Below, piece by piece: positions 55,980 to 64,000 of a stretch of DNA of 64,000 bases (the stretch's first letter is position 1; every line of letters begins with the position of its first letter). The translations under genes and the position numbers were made by a program. A model generated the notes under the pieces. That model was given only the letters and a program-made list of their open reading frames with translations. It did not search any database and was not told where the DNA came from. The DNA comes from Neoechinorhynchus agilis (lineage: Eukaryota > Acanthocephala), in contig CM121342.1 of assembly GCA_051530055.1 (NCBI GenBank), positions 11,160,001 to 11,224,000 of the forward strand, given 5' to 3'.

Positions 55980-58229
55980 ATGCTCACTTTGTTTAAATGT
56001 ACAAAATACATTTTCAGCGCTAATGCAACGGCATCATTTCCATTTTCCAAACCACAAGCCAAATTCCTCGGAACGCTTACAAGTACCTACTTACAGACAA
56101 AAATGTCCAACGGATTTAATATAACGGATTCGTTTACTCATCTGGCACAAGCTGATCCAGAAATGATGGGCCTTATTGAGGCCGAGAAGAAAAGGCAAAT
56201 TGAAGGTCTTGAGCTGATTGCATCCGAAAATTTTATTAGTACATCGGTGATGGAAGCGATGGGATCCTGTCTAACAAACAAATATGTGGAAGGATATCCT
56301 GGGGCACGGTACGCACTGCGATTGCCGCCTTAACCATAATTTAAATTTATTAAGATATTACGGCGGGAACGAGTTTGTTGATCAGGTGGAACAACTCACT
56401 CAGAAACGCGCACTTGAGGCCTACAAACTCTCTGAGGAGAAATGGGCTGTTAATGTTCAAACATATTCCGGATCACCTGCAAACTTTGCCGTGTATCATG
56501 GTTTAGTGGGAAAAGGTGGAAGGATAATGGGCTTAGCCCTCGCTGACGGTGGACATCTAACTCACGGCTTCTTTACTCCGGCCAAGAAGGTCTCCGTAAC
56601 CTCCGAATATTTCGAAAGTCTTCAATATAAAGTAGACCCTAAGACGGGTTTCATTGATATGGACAAGTTGGAGGAATTCGCTTTTGCGTTCAGACCTAAA
56701 CTCATCATAATGGGTAGTCATTCATTATTACTGTTGGGTGAAACGAGATTTGTTTTGTGCGGACACCCAGACGTTTTTTATTATGCAAATTTTCGGAGAG
56801 CAAAGTCTCCCTCTTCAGGCTTTTGGTCATCTGAAAAAATTATTGTCTTGAGAATCTCTTTTAAAAAATGCCTCTTGTCCGGTTGCATCCTGGATCCTGG
56901 AGTTAAAAACATGGTCCAGGATCCAGGATGCAACCGGACAAGAGGCATTTTTTAAAAGAGATTCTCAAGACAATAATTTTTTCAGATGACCAAAAGCCTG
57001 AAGAGGGAGACTTTGCTCTCCGAAAATTTGCATAAAAAACGTCTGGGTGTCCGCACAAAACAAATAATGGGTAGTGTCGTTTTAATTTTATTTTACTAAG
57101 TTGATCACTGACTAACAGGTGCAAGTGCCTATCCTCGTGATTTTGACTATGAACGGTACAGACAAATTGCTGACAAGTGTGGTGCTCTTCTGATGTGCGA
57201 TATGGCACATATCAGCGGTCTTGTCGCCACAGGACTCATGAGGAATCCATTTGAGTATTGTGACGTTGTAACAACAACAACCCACAAAACAATGAGAGGA
57301 CCGAGGGGCGCTCTTATATTCTCCAGAAGAGGTTGGCTATTCCTCTAAAGATTTGAATTCAGAGAGAACTTTGTTCCAGATGTAAAGTCACCGAAAACAT
57401 CCAGTCTTAGTCTAAGTGAAGCTATCGATCAGGCGGTGTTTCCTGGATTACAAGGGGGCGCTCATGTGAACGTGATTTCAGGTTAGATTTGTTTCACTAT
57501 ATATACACGAGCTCTGAAAATCGAATTTAGCTATTGGAGTTACTCTATGCGAGGATTACTCAGATGGTTTTGGGTGTTCAGTCGGCTACATTTAATTTCC
57601 ACAAAGTTACCCTTATTTACTTATATGAGTTGTGTACTACACACAAGATTTTTAGCTAGAAACATTTCTGACTCTTCTTATTTAACGGCACACTGGGAAA
57701 TTCTATTTTACTTGAACTCCAGAGTCCTCAATACATGCAATACGCTCGACAAGTTCTAGCAAATTCACGCCAGCTCGTTAAGTCGATGCAAGAATTCGGT
57801 TATGAATTCGCAACCGGTGGAACAGACAATCATATGAGTCTTTTAAAGATTGATCGATCGACTGGACTCGATGGTGCGAAGGTGACGTACCTACTGGAGC
57901 AGGTTTCGATATCTGTCAATAAAAACGCTATTCCTGGAGACAAAAGCGTACTTAAGCCTTCAGGCGTAAGATTCGGAACCCCTGCCATCACAACTCGAGG
58001 ATTGAAGGAGGACGATATGGTAGTTGTTGCGCGATTCCTGCATCATGCGATTGGGCTTGCACTAAACATTGAGCGGACATCTCAGACTTTAAACGATCGC
58101 GATTCACATGCATCTGCCAGCTTTCAAGTCTTCAAAAAGACTTGTGACGACTTACTGCACAAGGAAATATCAGAATTAAAGCAGGAAATTATCAATTTCG
58201 CTTCCCATTATGCAATGCCAGGCTGCTAA
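55980..58229 (+). CDS. SHMT: Serine hydroxymethyltransferase, copy 2
   Basis: Exons 55980-56308, 56355-56713, 57119-57331, 57365-57481, 57531-57573 and 57725-58229 sum to 1566 nt, 521 aa, with the same exon sizes as copy 1 except at both ends. All family motifs are present ([40 protein letters not shown]-terminus YAMPGC). The N-terminus from the ATG at 55980 ([20 protein letters not shown]) is basic and hydroxylated, like a mitochondrial presequence; a second ATG at 56104 (KMSNGF) could give a cytosolic enzyme, paralleling the internal Met in copy 1. The second intron is swollen to 405 nt by a foldback element. Blocks about 56142-56535 and 57137-57875 are near-identical to copy 1, including introns. 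Confidence 0.95.
56748..57065. mobile_element. 318-bp foldback element in SHMT intron 2
   Basis: Two arms of about 152 bp mirror each other almost perfectly, from ATTTGTTTTGTGCGGACACC at the left to GGTGTCCGCACAAAACAAAT at the right, with the centre near 56906. ATAATGGGTAGT occurs at 56707-56718 and again at 57064-57075, a 12-bp direct repeat spanning the exon end and the splice donor. About 30 bp at the left (56719-56747) are not mirrored. There is no ORF. High arm identity suggests recent arrival; copy 1 lacks it. Confidence 0.88.
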
Positions 58230-58370
58230 GGATTCATCGTTTGCTTTTTCAAGGAAACGCAATAAAGTAGTCAGTTTAATTTTCTAAGGTTTGGAATGAC
58301 ACTACCATCAACTGTATCCATAATTTTGCATCGTTTCATTTTTACAATTAAAAACTCACATCGTCTCAGT

Positions 58371-58752
58371 TTGTTTATTGTGGAATGGATGACGGCTCCG
58401 GCTGAGTGGGAAAGTAGGTGATTATTGTTTGCAGGAGAGTTTGTGAGGTTGCGTCTTTACTCAGGTTTATTTCGGGTCATGATATCCGAGAAAATTAGGC
58501 AGTATAATAATAACACGTTTTATTTTGTTAAAAGAAGAGCAAACATGTACCTCAGGGTCCTCGTGAACACCCAAACTAGTGAACACTCAAATATTGATAG
58601 GTTAAATGAATGTGTTTGTTTATTTTGGAGTGGATGACGGGTCCGGGGTCGGATGGGAAAGTTTGTGGTTATCGTATGCTGGAGAGTTTGTGAGACTGTG
58701 TCTTTCCCCGGGTTAATTTCGGGTTATGGCATTCGAGAAGATTAGGGAGTAT
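58371..58752. repeat. Two direct copies of a ~140-bp repeat
   Basis: Segments at about 58371-58504 and 58612-58752 share TTGTTTATT, GTGGATGACGG or a close form, GGAGAGTTTGTGAG, TTTCGGGT and GAGAAGATTAGG-like stretches in order, about 241 bp apart. They adjoin a LINE 3' fragment and may be duplicated 3' LINE sequence. Confidence 0.6.
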
Positions 58753-58789
58753 GGAAAAAGGAGCGGAGGTGGAGGGCTGTGCGAAGTTG

Positions 58790-59120
58790 AGGGAATATGA
58801 AATGAATTCGGATTGCGAGCAATAAGATGTTGTAAAAATTGCAGTGGTAGGCTTAAAAGGAGTCGTGATTGTTTATTGAAAATCTTATAAGGGCATTCGG
58901 TAAGCGAGGGAAAATCAATTGCGCAAATTTTAGATGCTCTTTTATGAAAGAGTTCAAAGCGCCGGATTTGTGATTTTTGAAAGGTTACAAAAGACGGAAT
59001 AGCCGTAGGTTAGGGAGGGCAAAATAAAACAGAAGTAAAATTTGTAGAGATCATGCGAAAATATTCTTAAATGGCGCAGACGTCTGAGGCGGTCATTAGA
59101 ACGATTTCAAACCTCCCACA
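58790..59120 (-). mobile_element. LINE 3'-end fragment
   Basis: On the minus strand this resembles the C-terminal part of the LINE reverse transcriptase product (RLRRLRHLRIFSHDL; FCFILPSLTYGYSVF), matching the region near 53000 of the large copy. Only the tail is present, as usual for 5'-truncated LINEs. Confidence 0.6.
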
Positions 59121-59631
59121 GATATTCTTCCGCGTCACATTTTTGTATGACGTATCGGTTACTCGTCCAAATGAATACGTTAGCGCAAGATTAGTATTAT
59201 TTTTAGGCGTGTTCCAAGTAGGATGAACTCGATTCCGCTCTATAACTTTGCTTGGTTACGCACGACTGAACTATGCAGTGGTTTTGTATTTTTAGAAACG
59301 ATTTAAAAATGGAAACCGTTTTCCGCAAATGGGTTGTTTCTGGCATCTGCTTCTACAGGAAAATTGCCATTGGTGCAGTGTTCCACAAATCTTTGATTTT
59401 TCGCCTTTTTATTTAAAGCCAAATTTGTTCTACATCGGACTGAAAACTAAACAAATTCTATACATTGTAATCGAGAGAAATTAGACTCTACGCTGTTTAT
59501 GGCTTCCTTCTATATTATTCCTCAACTTGAACTTAAAAATATTTTTAATCCAAGTCTTAAGATATTGAAAAAGCACCGGCTAATGAGATGAACATTAAAA
59601 TGTTTTACTTATTGTGACTTTTTAGATTGTG
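59121..59631. other. Spacer upstream of a hypothetical gene
   Basis: About 500 bp with no recognisable feature. TTTTTAG at 59619-59625, just before the ATG at 59632, could be a splice acceptor. Confidence 0.4.
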
Positions 59632-60180
59632 ATGGCAGAATCGAAAAGAGGAGACTCAGTGCTGTCCACTTATCTTTCCAATTTGATGGCAAATACTCGT
59701 CGGAAAAGTAAAAAAAGGCTTGTAGAGGTAAATATAAATCCAAACGATCGCAAGTGGAAATTCGGTTCGCCGCCCAAGTTTAAACGTTTTACTCAAAATC
59801 CAACAAATGGTTTAAAGCATAAATATTTGGGTTATGACGATAGCACAGATGATGAGCAAGATTCAGAAGAGTCAAATTATGAATCAGAAGATGACATTCT
59901 CATAGAGCAGGTTGATCAACACAAGATGGTAGAATGTTCTCCGATAAGAACAGAAGTTCCAATAGTCAATCAAATTTCGTTTAATATATCATCTCTAAAC
60001 GCGGCCGCAAACCGATCAATCTATTGTTTTGGAGATCAACCACCAGCGATAGATCCGATAGAGAAAGAGCTTGATGCTCCTAGGAAGCGAAAAAAGAAGT
60101 CAAAATCAACGGAATGCACTAAAGATGCTTTCCATGTTTTTATCCACAGGAAAGAAAAAATAGATTTTGAAAAAAATTGA
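59632..60180 (+). CDS. Hypothetical basic/acidic, probably nuclear protein
   Basis: A 182-codon ORF from ATG 59632 to TGA 60178-60180. The protein starts with a basic stretch (NTRRKSKKRL), has a highly acidic middle (DDSTDDEQDSEESNYESEDD) and ends with a classical basic nuclear-localisation-like cluster (RKRKKKSKS). I do not recognise a family. The alternation of basic and acidic low-complexity parts is common in chromatin and nucleolar proteins. A possible acceptor just before the ATG means it may be the last exon of a larger gene. The opposite-strand ORF at its 3' end is a shadow. Confidence 0.55.
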   Translation: MAESKRGDSVLSTYLSNLMANTRRKSKKRLVEVNINPNDRKWKFGSPPKFKRFTQNPTNGLKHKYLGYDDSTDDEQDSEESNYESEDDILIEQVDQHKMVECSPIRTEVPIVNQISFNISSLNAAANRSIYCFGDQPPAIDPIEKELDAPRKRKKKSKSTECTKDAFHVFIHRKEKIDFEKN

Positions 60181-60604
60181 TGAGTTTTTGAAGCTCGTTT
60201 ATGATGGCAAATACAATTGAAAGCATTTTTCCACAGATGCAATATTTCCTATTAAAATAGCACCAACTTCAAGTTTCAATTTAAATCGGTCGTTAATGGA
60301 ACTATGAAACTAGACGAAATTTCCAAGAATCATTGCATTCTGCTTTCATCGTACATTTTAACTTTTGAAATTAATGAAATTGTATTAGCTTCGGATCCAA
60401 TCATCATATGAAAAATCACCGCGTAGAAAATATTTAACATTTCACAAATATAGTTATTATCAAAGTTCACTTTCTGTGCAACACTTGTAATTTTGTTTGA
60501 AGATTGAATTGTTCATGTTTTTATCTGACGGGAAAATTAAAAGAATTTATTGATTCCAATATTTCAGCACTATATTGTGCCTTTATCAAGGGTGTTAAAG
60601 TGTT

Positions 60605-61320
60605 TTATTCGCACTTGAATGTACGCATCATGGTAAATTCTGAGAGACATGCTAAAACCAGGATTAATTCTGAAAAGTGTTGAATAATTTTTAAATTTTT
60701 CTTGTTTTGCAAACTTTGCCCTTGTAAACCATTTTCCAAGCATACTTTCGCACCAGCACACAATAAAGGCGCATGTTCCATATCTACTTGAGTGGTAAAT
60801 GCGAAGCATGCATCCTCTGGAACTGCGATGTACTCCGCATAACCTCCTTGAACGTGACAACCAGTTGCTTTGAACTTTGAGCAGAGATTTTGCTGCCCAG
60901 TGCTATTAAACAAACTCTGCTGCCCTTTTGTGGTGATAGCGACTACTTGCAAAGGACAGCCGTGCTTGTTCCGTACAATGCATACATTTCTTACACGAAG
61001 AATAATACCAACCTATTCCTACCGTCTTGTTTAGTAAATCCGCGCTGGAAACGTTAGGACCAAGCTGTACGACAGTTCCAATAATCTGATGTCCCAAAAT
61101 AGTATGCGTTTTGTCGGAGTGTTCCACTTTTAAACGACCCTCTATCTCATCAATGTCAGTTCTACAGATCGCGCAGGCTTTCACTTTAACGCAGAGGTTT
61201 CAGCACCTAAAAAAGTAAAGTGATAAAACCTTCGCTGCAACAAGTACCTGACTTTCTAATGGAACTGGTTTAGGAACTTCGATAAGATGAAGAAAGTTTG
61301 AAGATTTAGAAGTCAATTTT
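60605..61320 (-). pseudogene. Zinc-dependent alcohol dehydrogenase remnant, bacterial-type subfamily
   Basis: On the minus strand, LIEVPKPVPLESQVLV (about 61.3 kb), KACAICRTDIDEIEGR, TILGHQIIGTVVQLGPNV, the structural-zinc start CKKCMHC, NLCSKFKATG, GGYAEYIAVPEDACF and HAPLLCAGAKV follow the N-terminal catalytic domain of medium-chain zinc alcohol dehydrogenases. The CRTD and LLCAG motifs are those of the AdhA-like group common in bacteria. The NAD-binding half that should follow is missing. Joins between pieces need an intron or frame change that I could not solve with GT-AG sites. It looks like a truncated, decaying gene; a distant missing exon is possible. Possible horizontal origin is inference only. 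Confidence 0.7.
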
Positions 61321-61433
61321 TCGATTTCGCGAGAACCAATGCCCTCATTGTTGTACCGGAACTAGAATCATTCTCATGTCTCATCATTTGAATCAAATCT
61401 GAGAACGATTAAACATTGAAATTAGGTAGCCCG

Positions 61434-62219
61434 TCAAATAGAATTAGACTCCGCAACGGATCTAAAATACACGACAGCAGTCCTGTTATGCGGACAATTC
61501 GCGTCTCTTAAAATCAGGTCATCGTATGTACGACGGTTCCCTTTGCCTTTACGATACAATGTCGTTGGCTTCCAGAAAAGGAACTGTTGCACGACCTGTG
61601 GGCAAGATGCCTCGGACCGAATTATATTGCCCGTGAACTGCAGTCGTCGGCGGCGCAAATATTCACTGGGCGGTCGGACTCCGGCTCTCTTATACAGTGC
61701 TTTGTTGGTCACTTTATCTGACCATCTGACCTTGAACGCCACACGTAAGAGAAATGAATGATTTTGGTAAAACTGCCTCGTCGCCGTTGGTAACAGTGTC
61801 CAGGTCTCTGCATTGTAGTAGAGAATGCTCTCAATTCGAGCCCTGAACAGCTGCGAACGCAGTTCATCTGGCAAAGACTCACTATCAAACAGTGGTTTAA
61901 GTTGCCCCATTGCTCTCGAAGCTATAGCTCTCCGTCGGCTGACATCCGCACTCACCTCAGGAACGACAGCTCCCAGATAGACATACCGCTCTATCTGTTT
62001 TAATTGCTTAACGCCATTCGGCCCTTCGCCATAGACTGTATGCACGACATGCGGGATCGTCAAGAATTCCGTCTTTTTCGAGTTGATGGTCAGACCAATC
62101 ATACTCGCCCTCTCGCACAGTCTATTTAGCATGCGTTGAGCTCCTTCAACTGTTGAGGACATCAATACGATGTCTGCAGCAATTCTTGATATCCTACAGA
62201 AATACTGAACATGCCACAA
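61434..62219 (-). mobile_element. LINE reverse-transcriptase C-terminal fragment
   Basis: An open minus-strand frame of 261 codons contains the tail of the catalytic motif (AADIVLMSSTVEGAQRML), then LTINSKKTEFLTI, YLGAVVPEVSADVSRRRAIA, RSQLFRARIESILYYNAETW and LRRRRLQFTGNIIR. This is the fingers-thumb and C-terminal region of a LINE polyprotein, of a type (RTE-like) different from the CR1/Jockey-like copies nearby. The first Asp of the YADD motif context is degraded (AADD-type), and the upstream part is absent. The frame is open for its whole length, suggesting a fairly recent copy. Confidence 0.75.
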
Positions 62220-62229
62220 CTGAAAAATC

Positions 62230-62640
62230 CGCGTCGGATATTATTTTCGGGGGGAAGGCCACGTTTCTGTTAGGATGACTACATCGGCTTTTTAGGTAGA
62301 TAAAATGAGTGAAATTTCATCTAGTTTAGGAAGGAGGCTACGAGTATTGGAGTAGAAAACGGAGGGGAACGAAATTTTGGATTTCGGAAAACCGGTGGCG
62401 GAAATGAGGCAGATTGAGGTTGCATTGTTCGTCGCTGGTGGTGGATTAAGCGATAGGATCTGTAAAAGGGCTTCCGGCATACCAGAAATAAATATGGTGT
62501 GATTTATATCCTCGATGGAGGAGTGCATGATGCGATGGGTCGAATTCAGAGCAACGAGGGATGATGGCAGGGATCGAGAAGGCGTATCATCACAGAAATG
62601 AATCGGAGGGTTGATTGATTTTGATGGTTTTGATGTCAAC
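62230..62640 (-). mobile_element. CR1/Jockey-like LINE 5' fragment (start of endonuclease)
   Basis: On the minus strand FYSNTRSLLPKLDEISLIL, followed after a stop by KADVVILTETWPSP, is the typical start of a LINE endonuclease domain. The preceding Ser/Pro-rich region (about 62640-62400) is compatible with the linker before it. Truncated on its 3' side, where an unrelated LINE fragment begins. Confidence 0.65.
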
Positions 62641-63579
62641 CTTATAGCCTGATAGTTATTTGTTCCTCCTTTTGTGCTATATGATGAATATCCTCAATGG
62701 ATGGTGCAAAGTCCCTAATAATCGTCGAAGTATTCGAAATATTTTGAACACCAAGCATTTCCAACGAATCTTCGTTTGCGTTTGCCATAATGATGGAATC
62801 TACCAATCCTTCGTAGAAGTTTCACTAGTCGGTTTCTGTAAACCTTTAGCTTGTTTATTAGAATTTCCCATTGGGACCTTTGTCTGCCACTTTTTTTTAA
62901 AGAACATAATATATTTTTAACAATTCAAACAATCTGTTTGAAGCTGCCTCTTTGAACCGTTAGCTTTTTCCCTTTGCACGTTTTTACATCGACCAACTGT
63001 TCACTTTTAAGGAGCTTTTATTTCGCACTGAATAGCCTCCGCTAATATATTTCCAACTGTGCTCATCGCTTCAATTAATGAACCCTTTAGAGTTTCAATA
63101 ACTCGTTCAAAGCACATTTTAGTGCAACGTTAAGAAGATCGGAATGCTCGGCCGATTCTCGTTCACCGTTCATTGATATGAGCAGAGGACGCAGACGAGA
63201 GAGAGGACCAATGAGCTCAAATTCATGCTCATTGCATCGAGCATGCATCGAATTTGCCATCCGGCCGATTGTGTACAGCAAACGAGCAAAAGTACGAACA
63301 TTGGATCCGCTGATTGAAAAATCCATTTTAAAAAGCCAAAGAGCAATTCTCCTCAAAAGATAAGTCGTCTGTAGAGGTTGAGACGTATCCAGTTTTTTTG
63401 GATTCAACGAGTTCTTTTGCTTTAAACCAAGAAGATATTGTATTCGCTGGCATTATCTTCTAACGTCATTTTTGCACTTAAATTGATACAAAAATTGCTT
63501 AACTGTTTTAAATACACAATTTCTGAATTGAATTTTAACAGTGTAATTAATTTTATGCAGGATCACATTCGGGTGGAAA
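62641..63579 (-). other. Terminal stretch with an unidentified ORF
   Basis: A 106-codon minus-strand ORF at 63407-63087 (FARLLYTIGRMANSMHARCN; LSRLRPLLISMNGE; NVALKCALNELLKL) has a helical, HEAT-like look, but I recognise no family. A second minus-strand frame just upstream (KAKELVESKKTGYVS) overlaps it. One may be an exon of a gene extending past the window. No feature is seen in 62641-63086. Confidence 0.35.
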
Positions 63580-63780
63580 GATATTCTTGTTGAGCGGTTC
63601 AAACCCCGAGACGTATTCATGTTATTTAATTTTTCGTGGACAAAATCCACCTCTTCAGATATTCTTAAAGTAGTGAGAAATAGTAAAGTTATGTAGCTTT
63701 TTCGCAAGGTGGATTTTGTCCACGAAATATTAAATAACATGAATACGTTTCTGGGTTTGAACCGCCCAACAAGAATACTG
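63580..63780. mobile_element. Foldback (MITE-like) element, ~200 bp
   Basis: Arms of about 71 bp (63582-63652 and 63707-63779) pair with few mismatches: ATATTCTTGTTGAGCGGTTC at the left against GAACCGCCCAACAAGAATAC at the right, and CGTGGACAAAATCCACC against GGTGGATTTTGTCCACG inside. The loop is about 54 nt. No ORF and no clear target duplication. Confidence 0.85.
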
Positions 63781-64000
63781 TGATAAATGTTCGTATGTTA
63801 ATGGTAAAAATTAAAGATGTTCTCAATACCTGCTACAAATCTTGATTCTTATTAACGATCTATTTCGCCTTTAAATAACATTTGGAAACCGTAGTGTTGT
63901 AGAGGTTACACTACACCTTCGGAATCCATCAAATCTTAAAGAGTTTGTTTTCATTTTATATTTTCTAAATCCATTTTTATTGCCAAAATGCATAATCTAA
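63781..64000. other. Window end, nothing recognised
   Basis: The last 220 bp are AT-rich with no recognisable coding sequence or repeat. Confidence 0.4.

Noticed and set aside
1-64000. Searched by eye for CRISPR arrays, operons and bacterial insertion sequences
   Set aside because: The window is eukaryotic with spliced genes; no regularly spaced short repeats or bacterial gene order were seen. tRNA genes were not found, but a covariance-model search would be needed to exclude them.

Overview
This is animal nuclear DNA from a fast-evolving invertebrate that I cannot place by phylum. It carries TCERG1, TCAF/M60, SERINC, a short ABCC transporter, an SLC6 carrier, SEC22, HSD17B10, FOXP, a LIV-1 type ZIP transporter, YME1L and serine hydroxymethyltransferase. 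Most genes are split by introns of about 40-55 nt, with a few of 28-33 nt. Between them lie Gypsy-like, Penelope-like, ZBED-type hAT and CR1/Jockey-like LINE remains. I rebuilt exon chains by hand; for most multi-exon genes the chained length is a multiple of three and the protein length fits the family.

Layout. 1-1150 TCERG1 3' end (+); 1596-4290 TCAF-like M60 protein (+); 4783-6206 SERINC (+); 7587-12880 ABCC transporter, 21 exons (+); 14709-16541 monoamine-like SLC6 transporter with a 189-bp interruption (+); 17389-18725 Penelope-like remnant; 19336-20394 SEC22 (+); 21180-22370 hAT remnant; 22655-24437 two tandem intronless HSD17B10 genes (-); 24958-25194 a large foldback; 26100-30210 a LINE fragment split by a Gypsy-like element; 33914-34957 FOXP-like factor (+); 37161-38980 ZIP zinc transporter (-); 41721-45298 YME1L i-AAA protease (-); 45530-49170 a ~207-bp satellite holding a second Gypsy-like element; 49877-51741 (-) and 55980-58229 (+) two SHMT genes in inverted orientation around a LINE; 58371-64000 LINE scraps, an alcohol-dehydrogenase remnant, two unidentified ORFs and another foldback. 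There is no operon logic; the genes are ordinary housekeeping and transport genes.

The strongest unusual theme concerns introns. First, several coding junctions that protein homology makes plain (SLC6, SEC22 intron 2, YME1L, probably SERINC intron 1) cannot be made with GT-AG boundaries; at two of them the boundary falls in a 3-nt direct repeat. Second, several introns carry complementary arms near their ends (TCAF intron 1, a second TCAF intron region, SEC22 intron 1, TCERG1 intron 2, the SLC6 interruption). Third, a 318-bp foldback sits in a SHMT intron flanked by a 12-bp repeat that duplicates the splice donor. Together these suggest introns being seeded by, or evolving from, inverted-repeat mobile elements, possibly with relaxed splice-site rules. 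That is inference; transcript reads would decide it.

A second theme is concerted evolution. The two inverted SHMT genes are near-identical in two blocks, introns included, and clearly diverged elsewhere, as expected from patchy gene conversion.
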